This document shows positions 8,193 through 16,962 of a stretch of 64,000 nucleotides of DNA, piece by piece. How positions within the stretch are numbered: position 1 is the first letter of the stretch; every line of letters starts with the position of its first letter. Where the stretch lies: positions 1-64,000 of the forward strand of contig JAGNBF010000030.1 in assembly GCA_018004935.1 (NCBI GenBank), read 5' to 3'. This stretch comes from Chloroflexota bacterium (GTDB taxonomy: Bacteria > Chloroflexota > Anaerolineae > Promineifilales > Promineifilaceae). The notes beneath the pieces were generated by a model, which saw only the letters and a list, made by a program, of their open reading frames with translations, did not search any database and was not told the origin of the DNA. A program made the position numbers and the translations under genes.

Positions 8193-8862
8193 TTGGTTAG
8201 GGAGCATCGAGAATGATGCCGTTAGGGTCTGGTATAGCGTTACGAAAGTACGATATATATTTTTATGACAGGTGTGTGGAGCGGTTTGTCCACAATAACC
8301 CCCACCCCCAGGGGTGGGATTGGGGGAACTCCGAGTATGCAATCGCCCTATAGAAGACCGTCTTTTTTTGGCATTCCGGCATAGACAATGTAATAATAGA
8401 TGGGCATTGAATCAGGCGGTCTTTGGGGATTTAACAGGACAATTCCTCAGGATTATAAAAGGTGGATTTGAGGCCACCTTTAAAGTGATTGACATCTTTC
8501 CCTGATGCCCAGAACTCCACAATTGATTGCCTGTATACCACTTTCTCTCGTTTCCCGACACTGAAAATTTGTATCTCATCTTTAGTACCTTACGAGTTAA
8601 CTCCTTGCCTAGTTAACAAGAAAAAGGTTACACAGAGATTTATGGAGGAAGCGTAGAGGTTTACAGAGAAAAAGCCCAGACCGTTTTTATAGCTCTGGGT
8701 AACTCTGTGCCTTTCTGTAACCCTCTAGGTTCCTTCTTTTTTGGTTCTGGCTCGTCCAGGTTAGGTAAGGAGTTTTGTAGTTTAACGTTTGCTGAGATTG
8801 TGGTACAGTTTTGTGTAAGCTGTTTTGTTGTTTGTTATGTGAATACTCTGTAGGGAGGAAAA
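8193..8862. other. Gene-free stretch before the metalloprotease
   Basis: About 670 bases without a credible gene. A TTGTCCACA (one mismatch from a DnaA box) lies at 8287-8295. A hairpin AAAGGTGG/CCACCTTT lies at about 8457-8481. A GGTTACACAGAG repeat with an inverted, imperfect counterpart covers about 8625-8735. The last 30 bases carry the AGGGAGG ribosome binding site of the protease. Confidence 0.6.
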
Positions 8863-11800
8863 ATGAAAAGAACGCGTTTGCTTTTTCTTGTTATTGCGGT
8901 TTTGGGTGTGATGGCTATTCTGGCATTAACCCGTACCGCCATGGCCGAAACCGTAAATGATCCGGTAACGGTCTCTAATTCCGCGGCCGCAGTGGATACC
9001 CAAAATGGACGCCATCCCGGTGATACATCCTTTTTGACCGGTCCGCAAGCGGGCGAACCCCTGGCCATTGTCCAATCTTATCTCGCTAATCATAAAACTG
9101 AGTTGGGTTTAACCAGTGCTGACCTGGCCGATGTTATTGTGACCGATCAGTATACGGACGCCCATAATGGTGTTACACACATTTATTTACGTCAACGTTA
9201 TCAAGGTATTGAAATTTACAATGGTAATATCAGTACCCATGTAACGTCTGATGGTCGTATTATCAACCTCTATAGCAGTTTTGTTGGTAATTTAACCAGT
9301 GCCGTGAATGCCACAGCCCCCACGATGACAGCGGCTGATGCGGTTGCGGCCGCGGCGGCTGATTTGGGTCTCGCCATTACTGAACCGCTCACCGTTGTCG
9401 AAGCCGCCCGTGGCACCGATAGCGCTACCGTTCTCAGTAGCGGTGGTATTTCGGCCACCAATATTCCTGCCCGCCTGGTCTATTTACCCAAAGGCTCAAG
9501 CCTACTCCTCAGTTGGGATGTCATTATTGACACGGTGGATGCCCAACATTACTGGACTGTGCGTGTAGATGCCCAGAGTGGGGCGACACTCCACACTCAG
9601 GACCTGGTCATTCATGACCACTTTGGTGAAGAAGGTACTTCCGCTGACGCGTCCGTTACCGAATCCGCCACTGGCTCCGCCGAGGTTTCTGCTACACAAC
9701 AAAGCAACATGGCTCCTGATAGCTATGAAGTCTATGCGATGCCTAGCGAATACCCAGACGATGGACCCCGGGTTATTGTCACTAATCCGGCCGATGCAAC
9801 TGCCTCTCCTTTTGGTTGGCATGATACCAATGGAGCGGCCGGGGCTGAGTTTACGATTACCCAAGGGAATAACGTTAGCGCCTACCAGGACCAGGATGGT
9901 GACAGCACCCCTGAAGCGGGTGAACAACCTGACGGAACTGCATCTCTGGATTTCACTGGTGCACTGGTTCCCCTAGATTTAACCCAGGGACCGTTGACCT
10001 ACAAGAATGCCGCCGTCGTTAACTTGTTCTACTGGAATAACATCATTCATGATGTGTACTATCAATATGGTTTTGATGAACCTTCTGGTAATTTTCAGGT
10101 GAACAATTATGGCCGTGGTGGGGTGGGTAATGATGATGTGCGTGCCGAAGGGCAAGATGGTGGCGGCACAAACAATGCAAACTTCTTAACCCCAGCTGAT
10201 GGATCGCGGCCGCGGATGCAGATGTATCTTTGGACGTATACCACTCCCCAACGCGATGGCGATCTGGAAAACAGCATTATCGTCCACGAATATGGGCATG
10301 GTATTTCTAACCGCCTCACCGGTGGCCCCAGCAACGTCAGTTGTTTAGGGAACTCCGAACAAATGGGTGAAGGTTGGAGCGACTGGGTTGCTCTGGTTCT
10401 TACTGCGAAAAACACCGATCTGGCTAATACATCTCGCGGTATTGGTACCTATGTATTAGGTCAACCCGTCACTGGTCTAGGGATCCGTCCGGCCCCCTAT
10501 ACCTATGATATGACCGTTAATAACTATAACTATAGCAACCTGCCCGCCATGGCCGTTCCTCACGGCGTTGGTTTTATCTGGTCAACAATGCTCTGGGATA
10601 TGTATTGGAACCTGGTTAATGAATATGGTTTCAACCCCAACTTCTACGCTGACTCGACTACCGGTGGTAATAACCTGGCTATCCAACTGGTGATGGACGG
10701 GATGAAACTGCAACCCTGTAGTCCCGGCTTTGTGGATGGTCGTAACGCTATTCTCCAGGCTGATGTCAATCTGACGGGTGGTGTGAATGCCTGCCTCATT
10801 TGGGATGCGTTTGCTCGTCGTGGTTTAGGCTTCAGCGCCAGCCAGGGTAGCACCAGCAGTGCCAGTGATGGTACCGCCGCCTTTGACATGCCCGTTTCTT
10901 GCTCTTTCTTGGGAGCTACACCCCCTAGCCAACAAGTCTGTGCGGGTACAGCAGCTGATTTCGCTGTTACTGTCGGGGCCGCCTTCACTGCACCTGTGAA
11001 TATGAGTGTGAGTGGCCACCCTGCCGGGACAACGGCTGTCTTCGCCCCCAATCCGGTTGGGGTAGTGCCTGGTAGTACTACACTGACAATTGGCAATACC
11101 GCCGGAGCCACGCCGGGTAGTTACAACTTAGACATTACTGGCGCAGATGCTTCCATCAGTAGTACGCTCAGTGTTGACCTGGATGTTTTGAATGCGGCAC
11201 CTAGTGCACCTGCCCTCATAACACCAGCCAACGGTGCGACAGATGTCAGCACATCCCCACTTCTGACCTGGAATGCGATAGCTTCAGCCACCAGCTACAC
11301 CGTAGAAATGTCTACAGATCCTGCCTTTGGTACCATTGCCTTTAGTACAACTACGGCTAATACATCAGCCTCGGCTACTGGTCTGTTGACGCAGACAACG
11401 TACTACTGGCGTGTGCGGGCGACCAATGCCTGCGGTACTGGCGTCAATTCCAGTGTCTTCAGTTTCACCACGGGTCTACAAATTTGTAGTACGACAGCGT
11501 TTAGCATTCCTGACAACAATACAACGGGTGCTTCTCAGGATCTGATTGTCGCTGATACAGGTACCATTACCGACATGAATATCTCCATCGTCGGAACTCA
11601 TACCTGGGTCGGGGATGTGACTTTCAGACTGCAAAATGTAGGTACAGGCACCACTGTTACCGTTGTGGATCGTCCCGGTGTGCCCACATCAACATTCGGT
11701 TGTTCGTCCAATGACTTTGATCCCTTGCTCGATGACGAAGGGGTAGATGGACCGGTAGAGAACCAATGCCGCACAACTGGTACTGCCCTTTTCGGCAACC

Positions 11801-12195
11801 CGGTGCCCAACAACCCTCTGACCGCTTTTGATGGTCAAGCATTGAATAATACCTGGCGTCTCACTGCGGTTGACGGAGCCGGTGGTGATACTGGTTCTGT
11901 TACCGGTTGGTGTCTTATCCCCTCCATAGGTGGTGGGGGGCCAACCCCCACACCTACGGCGACGGCTACCGCTACTGCTACCGCCACAGCAACGGCTACG
12001 GCTACGGCCACAGCTACAGCTACAGCTACAGCTACAGGCCAACCTACCGCCACACCTACTGTTCCGCCCACAGATGTCCAGACAAGTAATTTCTCTGGTA
12101 ATCAGGCTGGTTCTGGTTGGTTTGTCTTCTTGGTTGGTGTGGTTTTGCTGGCTCTGAGTGGCTGGTTATATCTGCGTCGTCAACCAACTCAATAA
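8863..12195 (+). CDS. Secreted, surface-anchored M36 (fungalysin) metalloprotease
   Basis: 1110 residues with a strong GGGAGG site. Order: signal peptide (1-28, cut after AMA), FTP/PepSY-like propeptide (about 60-250), M36 catalytic domain (about 290-680) with zinc motif HEYGH (H475, E476, H479) and the downstream GEGWSD glutamate ligand, an Ig-like domain (about 690-790), a fibronectin type III domain (about 795-890), a proprotein-convertase P/HomoB domain (about 895-1030), a Thr-Ala/Pro stalk (about 1030-1075) and a C-terminal membrane helix with RR (about 1082-1107). It probably degrades extracellular protein while tethered to the cell. The stalk replaces a wall-sorting LPxTG motif, which is absent. 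Confidence 0.93.
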   Translation: MKRTRLLFLVIAVLGVMAILALTRTAMAETVNDPVTVSNSAAAVDTQNGRHPGDTSFLTGPQAGEPLAIVQSYLANHKTELGLTSADLADVIVTDQYTDAHNGVTHIYLRQRYQGIEIYNGNISTHVTSDGRIINLYSSFVGNLTSAVNATAPTMTAADAVAAAAADLGLAITEPLTVVEAARGTDSATVLSSGGISATNIPARLVYLPKGSSLLLSWDVIIDTVDAQHYWTVRVDAQSGATLHTQDLVIHDHFGEEGTSADASVTESATGSAEVSATQQSNMAPDSYEVYAMPSEYPDDGPRVIVTNPADATASPFGWHDTNGAAGAEFTITQGNNVSAYQDQDGDSTPEAGEQPDGTASLDFTGALVPLDLTQGPLTYKNAAVVNLFYWNNIIHDVYYQYGFDEPSGNFQVNNYGRGGVGNDDVRAEGQDGGGTNNANFLTPADGSRPRMQMYLWTYTTPQRDGDLENSIIVHEYGHGISNRLTGGPSNVSCLGNSEQMGEGWSDWVALVLTAKNTDLANTSRGIGTYVLGQPVTGLGIRPAPYTYDMTVNNYNYSNLPAMAVPHGVGFIWSTMLWDMYWNLVNEYGFNPNFYADSTTGGNNLAIQLVMDGMKLQPCSPGFVDGRNAILQADVNLTGGVNACLIWDAFARRGLGFSASQGSTSSASDGTAAFDMPVSCSFLGATPPSQQVCAGTAADFAVTVGAAFTAPVNMSVSGHPAGTTAVFAPNPVGVVPGSTTLTIGNTAGATPGSYNLDITGADASISSTLSVDLDVLNAAPSAPALITPANGATDVSTSPLLTWNAIASATSYTVEMSTDPAFGTIAFSTTTANTSASATGLLTQTTYYWRVRATNACGTGVNSSVFSFTTGLQICSTTAFSIPDNNTTGASQDLIVADTGTITDMNISIVGTHTWVGDVTFRLQNVGTGTTVTVVDRPGVPTSTFGCSSNDFDPLLDDEGVDGPVENQCRTTGTALFGNPVPNNPLTAFDGQALNNTWRLTAVDGAGGDTGSVTGWCLIPSIGGGGPTPTPTATATATATATATATATATATATATATGQPTATPTVPPTDVQTSNFSGNQAGSGWFVFLVGVVLLALSGWLYLRRQPTQ
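11945..12052 (+). repeat. Hexanucleotide tandem repeat encoding a Thr-Ala stalk
   Basis: Repeats of the type GCTACN/ACAGCT inside the protease gene encode alternating Thr-Ala. Such tracts can change length by slippage without breaking frame, altering stalk length. Confidence 0.85.
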
Positions 12196-12223
12196 GGTCA
12201 GGGATTAACCCTCGGGTTAACTC

Positions 12224-12307
12224 AGGACTTACGGGGTTGCGCAAGACGGTCTCCTGACCCTGTTTGTCGTGACTTGGTGAGGACACCGGCCACAGCGCGT
12301 AAGTCCT
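12224..12307. repeat. 84-bp element with 10-bp terminal inverted repeats
   Basis: AGGACTTACG at 12224-12233 is mirrored by CGTAAGTCCT at 12298-12307. The inside contains ACGGTCTCCTGACC and ACACCGGCCACAGC. Part-copies of this element are scattered through the window (see findings). Confidence 0.75.
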
Positions 12308-12315
12308 AAACTGAT

Positions 12316-12352
12316 AAAAAAGGGCCATCCTGTTACAGGGTGGCCCTTTTTT
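12316..12352. terminator. Bidirectional rho-independent terminator
   Basis: AAAAAAGGGCCA and TGGCCCTTTTTT pair, with the inner CCTG/CAGG extending the stem around TTA. It can end the protease transcript from the left and, on the minus strand, the ABC transporter operon from the right. Confidence 0.9.
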
Positions 12353-12490
12353 ATGTCCAACTCATGTATCTTCTCACGAGGTCTGAGCTTGTCGAAGGCC
12401 GTTGGTTTCGACAGGCTCAACCAACTTCACCGTGCTTTATTAAGAAGATACCAACTCATCATGTCCGCCTGGCTATCGGATCGGTTTGCC

Positions 12491-13237
12491 TTATTCAATG
12501 GCGACACGGATCGCGGCCGCAAGGGCAAAAAACTCTTTTGTACCTTGCATTTCCAGCGTGCGCGGCCGCGGTAAATCAATCGGTACATCACCCGTAATAG
12601 TGCCCGGCTGATCATTCAGTACCAACACCCGATCCGCTAACAATACCGCTTCTGGAATGCTATGTGTTACCAGACACACCGTCACCGGCAAAACCTGCCA
12701 GATACGCAAAAGTTCCTGACCCATCTTCTCCCGGGTTAAAGCATCTAAGGCTCCAAAGGGTTCATCTAACAACAACAGGGAAGGCTCATGCACCAACGCC
12801 CGTGCCAGGGCGACCCGTTGCGCCATTCCTCCAGAAAGCTGTGCCGGATAATGCTGGCTGAAACCTGCCAAACCCACTAGATCCAACAAAACCATAACTC
12901 GTTCTCGAATGGTTTTGGCCGGTTGGCCTAGAATTTCCAGCGGCAAACGCACATTGTCATATACCGTACGCCAGGGTAATAGATTATCTTTTTGAAATAC
13001 CAGACCAATTCGAGTGGATGATTGTAGGGGTGGTTGCCCCCCCAGGCGTACAGTCCCCTTATCTGGGACGAATAACCCAGCCATTAAACGCAAAAGGGTA
13101 GACTTACCAATCCCTGAACGTCCCACCAGGGCTACAAATTCACCAGCATGGATCGCTAAGGACACATCGGCGATAACCGGGTGGCTGTTACCAAAGGTAT
13201 GGGTCACGTGTTCAAGGATAACAAATGGTGTAGACAT
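12491..13237 (-). CDS. ABC importer ATPase, NitT/TauT type (probable flavin uptake)
   Basis: 248 residues from the ATG at 13237. A longer frame starting at 13288 lacks conservation-like sequence. Walker A GRSGIGKST (about 36-44), signature LSGGMAQRVALARAL, Walker B LLLLDEPFGALD and a switch His in LVTHSI are all intact. It energises uptake with the substrate-binding protein and permease encoded upstream on the same strand. About 400 bases with a mobile repeat separate it from the binding protein gene, which is unusual for such an operon. The FMN riboswitch at the operon head points to riboflavin or a precursor as cargo. Confidence 0.9.
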   Translation of the reverse strand: MSTPFVILEHVTHTFGNSHPVIADVSLAIHAGEFVALVGRSGIGKSTLLRLMAGLFVPDKGTVRLGGQPPLQSSTRIGLVFQKDNLLPWRTVYDNVRLPLEILGQPAKTIRERVMVLLDLVGLAGFSQHYPAQLSGGMAQRVALARALVHEPSLLLLDEPFGALDALTREKMGQELLRIWQVLPVTVCLVTHSIPEAVLLADRVLVLNDQPGTITGDVPIDLPRPRTLEMQGTKEFFALAAAIRVAIE

Positions 13238-13290
13238 GAAGTTTATTAACTGGCGCTGTTCCATCCCTGATGCCAGCGAAGTGCCCATGG

Positions 13291-13533
13291 TAAGCGTTCA
13301 GTTATCCCGCCCGGTGGTCAAATCACCGGGCTAAATTTACGAAGCCCTGCGGGCTAAAACCCCAGGCCAGCGGCCTTTGTACCCATAGCCCGGTCATTAT
13401 CAGTTTTTACCATCAAAACCGGTAAAAAAGGGTGTGTACCTTCCTGTGGGGTGTACTGTTTATACCGATTTTGATTTTCAAAACGCATTATGATCGGGCG
13501 GGTCTGGCGGACGAATATATGATTGAACGCTTA
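13291..13533. repeat. MITE-like element, 243 bp copy
   Basis: Ends TAAGCGTTCAGT and ATTGAACGCTTA form terminal inverted repeats. The interior has the CCGGTGGTCAAATCACCGG hairpin and CCCCAGGCCAGCGGCC. A shorter relative lies at 34703-34857. It separates two genes of the ABC operon. No transposase is present. Confidence 0.75.
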
Positions 13534-13635
13534 CGTGCCCATGTAATCGTTCAATTGTGTAAATTCATCAGTTAGGACTTACGTGCTGTGGCCGGTCTCC
13601 TGACCACGCCACCCACCTTATTTCCGAACGATTAC

Positions 13636-14643
13636 TTAGGGATTCGACTCGATAAACTGATTTGTGTAAGCTGATTCCAGGTCATCAATGGGTGCGTCTA
13701 GTAAACCCATATTCAGAAGAATATCTTGCGTTTGCACCCAAGACGTTGGATCGGTGAAGCCCAGGGTTTCTGCCTGCCACATCACCAGTGAAGCCTCTAA
13801 CACCGGTTTACGACTATCATCAGTCAGACCTTCTACATATTTTTGGCTAATGACGTATGCCTCATCGGGATTATCCAGGGTATCGGCCAGACCGTGAAGC
13901 AGGGCAGTCACAAACCCCTGTACTAACTCTGGCTGGGAGGTAAGCGTGTCGTCATTGGTGATGATACCATTGGCTACCAGGTCAATGTAGTCAGCGACAT
14001 AGAGAATATTGATGGCTTCACCCCGGCTGGTAAGTTGTATTGGTTCGTTATTGGCATAACCCACTACCGCATCTACCTGACCTTGCAAAAGTGTGTCCAC
14101 CTGAGTAAAGCCAATGTCGCTGGCATTCACCTCTTCTTGGGTCAGGTTATTGGCTGTGAGAAGACCGACATAACCCACATAACTGGCTCCAAATAAACCT
14201 GGTAGGCCAACATCGCGGCCGCGTAAATCTTCCGGTGTGGTAATGCCTGCATCCACTTTGCTGATTATGGCAATCGGGAAACGTTGGAACCACTCCATCA
14301 CATAAACCACCGGCAGACCCTGTGCCCGCGCTAACAGTACTTGCTCACCACTTACTACGGCAAAGGGCAATTCTCCGGCTCCTACCAGAGCAACCCCATC
14401 CGTCTCGAAAGAGTAATCAAACTCTATCGCAATACCGGCCTCGGCAAAGTAACCTTTTTCCGCCGCGACATAGAAAGGGGCATACTGAGGATCGGCAATA
14501 TAACCCATGGGTAAGCGGATCGTTTGTACCTCGGCTGGAAAAGTGGTTCCCTCGGCATTGTTCGCCGGTTCATTGCCTGTACCCCCACAGGCCACAAGCA
14601 CAACCATTCCTAATATCCCCAATAACAGCAGATTTTTACGCAT
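13636..14643 (-). CDS. ribY: Lipoprotein substrate-binding protein, NMT1/THI5-like
   Basis: 335 residues from the ATG at 14643, which follows an AAGGAGA ribosome binding site. A lipobox VLVAC at about residues 16-20 marks a lipid-anchored extracytoplasmic protein. The rest is an NMT1-like periplasmic-binding fold (YIADPQYAPFYVAAEKGYF, typical of ThiY/SsuA relatives). NMT1-like binding proteins usually bind thiamine pyrimidines or sulfonates. Here the FMN riboswitch upstream indicates the RibXY group proposed for riboflavin uptake in Chloroflexota and other bacteria. The symbol rests on this context, not on binding residues. Confidence 0.88.
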   Translation of the reverse strand: MRKNLLLLGILGMVVLVACGGTGNEPANNAEGTTFPAEVQTIRLPMGYIADPQYAPFYVAAEKGYFAEAGIAIEFDYSFETDGVALVGAGELPFAVVSGEQVLLARAQGLPVVYVMEWFQRFPIAIISKVDAGITTPEDLRGRDVGLPGLFGASYVGYVGLLTANNLTQEEVNASDIGFTQVDTLLQGQVDAVVGYANNEPIQLTSRGEAINILYVADYIDLVANGIITNDDTLTSQPELVQGFVTALLHGLADTLDNPDEAYVISQKYVEGLTDDSRKPVLEASLVMWQAETLGFTDPTSWVQTQDILLNMGLLDAPIDDLESAYTNQFIESNP

Positions 14644-14689
14644 ATTTCTTCTTTCTCCTTGACAAAAATGATGGATGATAGCGTTTTTC

Positions 14690-15478
14690 TCATAGGTCAT
14701 ACCCCCTGGCAATAGTACGCCAGCGCAAAAGATGCCACTCGAGCAAACTGACTAAAGCATAAAGGGCTAGAGCCATCATTCCTAACATGACAATAACGAC
14801 AAATACCAGATCTGTTTTGAACTGATAGCGGGCAGTGATCAATAAAAAACCCAGACCGTCACTCTTTGGTTGCACAAACTCCCCCACCAATGCCCCAATC
14901 ACTGATAGAGTGGCTCCCACCTTCAAACCAGCTAAAAGTACGGGCAAAGCGGCAGGTAGTTCCAACTGGCGAAAGATTTGCCACCGAGTAGCCCGCAATG
15001 AATGCATTAGTTCGTACATTTCCCGGGGCACGGAGCGTAAACCAGCGATGACGTTAATTAGGATAGGAAAAAACACCACAATGACAGCCACCAAAACCCG
15101 GCTCCAATAAGTAGATTGCACCCAAATGGTCAATAAAGGCGCGATGGCAATAATTGGAATAGCCTGGGAAACAATCAGATAAGGGGAGATGAAGCGGGCG
15201 GCTAAAGGCGATTTACTCAGTAAATAGCCTAAGGGTGTAGCCACGAGAATGCCAATGAGCAAACCGGGCAATACTTCACTGAAGGTAATCAAGGTATGTT
15301 TGGGTAAACGACCGTCTTGCCAGACCAGCACAAATTGGCGGGCTACGGTGAGTGGCCCTGGCAGAATAAAATGATCATATTGACCAAGGGTAACTACCAG
15401 TTGCCACAATAAAATGAGCAATAGGAAAGAAAACAGGAAGGTTAGCCAGGTTGGGAAGGTACGCAGGCGAGTTAGCAC
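14690..15478 (-). CDS. ribX: ABC importer permease (RibX-like)
   Basis: 262 residues, about six membrane helices. The BPD_transp_1 coupling loop (EAA motif) is seen around residues 165-185 (LRATRWQIFRQLELPAALPVLLAGLK). It is the first gene after the FMN riboswitch and terminator and lies 46 bases ahead of the binding-protein gene. Family members import taurine, nitrate, thiamine precursors or, when riboswitch-controlled as here, probably riboflavin. The start ATG at 15478 has no obvious strong ribosome binding site, so translation might also be controlled by the leader. Confidence 0.9.
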   Translation of the reverse strand: MLTRLRTFPTWLTFLFSFLLLILLWQLVVTLGQYDHFILPGPLTVARQFVLVWQDGRLPKHTLITFSEVLPGLLIGILVATPLGYLLSKSPLAARFISPYLIVSQAIPIIAIAPLLTIWVQSTYWSRVLVAVIVVFFPILINVIAGLRSVPREMYELMHSLRATRWQIFRQLELPAALPVLLAGLKVGATLSVIGALVGEFVQPKSDGLGFLLITARYQFKTDLVFVVIVMLGMMALALYALVSLLEWHLLRWRTIARGYDL

Positions 15479-15546
15479 CGCTATTCACCCCTTTGTGATG
15501 TTGTGAGCCTACGGGCAGGGCAAGGAAAATCAGACCTAATAATTTC

Positions 15547-15576
15547 ACATCGGGTGATGTGAACGCGGCCGCGTTC
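15547..15576 (-). other. Leader segment with two small palindromes before ribX
   Basis: A CACATC/GATGTG hairpin (15547-15560) and a 16-base palindrome with GCGGCCGC at its centre (15561-15576) lie between the riboswitch terminator and the permease start. They could fold in the read-through transcript. Confidence 0.4.
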
Positions 15577-15587
15577 CTCTTTGACAC

Positions 15588-15613
15588 AAAAAAACCCACC
15601 GTTTCAAGGTGGG
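15588..15613 (-). terminator. Intrinsic terminator of the FMN riboswitch
   Basis: Read on the minus strand, CCCACC and GGTGGG enclose TTGAAAC and are followed by seven Ts. It lies 86 bases after the aptamer and 110 bases before the permease start, the expected expression platform for transcription attenuation by FMN. Confidence 0.88.
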
Positions 15614-15698
15614 GCCTGGTCAAAAGAGAATGGCAATTCTGTCTCTGGTTCACTTAAGCCAACCCAAACAAAATCAGATCATGCACCTGACCAGATGA

Positions 15699-15845
15699 CA
15701 AACCTTCTTCCATCCAGACTGTCACTGTCGGCTCTGGTTTTGCACCAGATCTGCCGGATGAAACGTAAACGCTCAACAGGCTCGCGGGCTTTGGTGAGAT
15801 CACCTTACCGCCGATCGGGAATTTCGCCCTGCCCCGAAGGTTCGT
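15699..15845 (-). ncRNA. FMN riboswitch (RFN element)
   Basis: The minus strand has the conserved RFN core in order: P1 arm ACGAACCTTC, CGGGGCAGGGCGAAATTCCC, CGGCGGTA, AGCCCGCGAGC, a variable P3/P4 region, CAGATCTGGTG, AAACCAGAGCCGACAGT, AGTCTGGATGGAAGAAG, and the closing P1 arm GAAGGTTTGT, which pairs with the first over ten bases. The aptamer binds FMN and shuts off riboflavin synthesis or transport genes. Here it controls the downstream ABC importer through the terminator at 15588. Confidence 0.96.
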
Positions 15846-16180
15846 TCTTCGCCGCTAATGAGCGATAGAACGGTATGTGATTGTATTTGTGATAATTATA
15901 ACAAGGGCTACGTCAAAACGAAACCAGCCGGGAATGCCTTATCATACGAAGTAATCGTGGGGAAGTAAGATGGGTGGCGCGGCAGGAGACCGGTCACGAC
16001 AGTTCCGTAATATTTGCAACTATACAGCCCCTCACCCTAACCCTCTCCCCCGGGAGAGGGAACCAACTCCCCTCTTCCCCGGGGGCGGGGAACTTTTCCT
16101 GGGAAGGGGCTAGTTTGATGCCTGCCACCCCATGCCCCTGATTGCACCCCACCTCTTGCTCCTTTATAATCCTTTTTGTC
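15846..16180. other. Divergent control region between the flavin importer and lepB
   Basis: Contains a minus-strand TATAAT at 15895-15900, a plausible -10 about 50 bases ahead of the riboswitch, with no good -35. A copy of the GGAGACCGGTCAC repeat family lies near 15975-16010, and C-rich palindromic sequence (CCCCGGGGGCGGGG type) at about 16020-16110. No gene is seen. Confidence 0.45.
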
Positions 16181-16200
16181 TGGAGGTTTACCAATAACTT

Positions 16201-16962
16201 ATGTCTGATCAGCCACAACAGGATCAGCCCTTACGACCGGATGGGGCTAACCTGAATCAACCTGTAACCCCTGTCTATTTGCGGCCGCAACGCCCCTTAT
16301 TCCCCCCTACAAATCAAACATCTCCCGAACCGGTCGTTGCTCATGCCCCCGCGTGGGGACAACCCACTTCTGAAGTGGTGCGCGAAATCATCGAGACTTT
16401 GCTCCTGACCCTTCTCATTTTTTGGCTGGTCAATGCCGTCATCGGGCGCAATCGTATCGAAGGTCCCAGTATGCAACCTAATTTCTGGACGGGTGAGTAT
16501 CTCATCAGTAGCAAATTGAGTTACTACCTGGATGAGCCACAGCGGGGTGATGTAATTGTCTTTCGCCATCCCAACAATTCAGGGACCAATCTAATCAAAC
16601 GAGTGATTGGCTTGCCCGGTGATACCGTGATTATTCGGGATCAAATGGTTTTTGTGAATGGTGACCCCTTAGATGAACCTTATATTAATGCCCCCCCCGC
16701 CTATAGTGGTGAATGGCATGTGCCAGATGCTAACTATTTTGTGCTGGGTGACAATCGTAATAACTCTAGCGACTCCCATAATTGGAACTTTGTGCCTGAG
16801 CAGAACATCATTGGCAAGGCTCTGGCTGTGCTCTGGCCTCCGGACAAGTGGGGTTATGTACTTCATTACCGGCAGAATGCTCTGGTAAGTGATGAAGTGC
16901 CAATCCCTATAAGTTTGCCCCAGGTAAACGAGATGCTTAACCATGAGTCAATCACCCGCTGA
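16201..16962 (+). CDS. lepB: Signal peptidase I
   Basis: 253 residues. A Pro/Gln-rich cytoplasmic N-terminus (1-60) precedes one membrane helix (about 66-84). The catalytic Ser is in EGPSMQP (S90) and the general base Lys in LIKRVIGLPGD (K133), followed by box E GDNRNNSSDS. It cleaves signal peptides from exported proteins such as the protease and lipidless secreted proteins. GGAGG lies 14 bases upstream of the ATG, slightly far. Its end overlaps the RpiB-like gene by 20 bases, tying a house-keeping secretion gene to the start of the microcompartment locus, probably by chance of gene order. Confidence 0.94.
   Translation: MSDQPQQDQPLRPDGANLNQPVTPVYLRPQRPLFPPTNQTSPEPVVAHAPAWGQPTSEVVREIIETLLLTLLIFWLVNAVIGRNRIEGPSMQPNFWTGEYLISSKLSYYLDEPQRGDVIVFRHPNNSGTNLIKRVIGLPGDTVIIRDQMVFVNGDPLDEPYINAPPAYSGEWHVPDANYFVLGDNRNNSSDSHNWNFVPEQNIIGKALAVLWPPDKWGYVLHYRQNALVSDEVPIPISLPQVNEMLNHESITR

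Noticed and set aside
8314-8505. 63-codon plus-strand frame
   Set aside because: Lies in repeat-like intergenic DNA with no ribosome binding site.
11835-12071. Antisense frame rich in Ala-Val repeats
   Set aside because: By-product of the Thr-Ala tandem repeat of the protease on the other strand.
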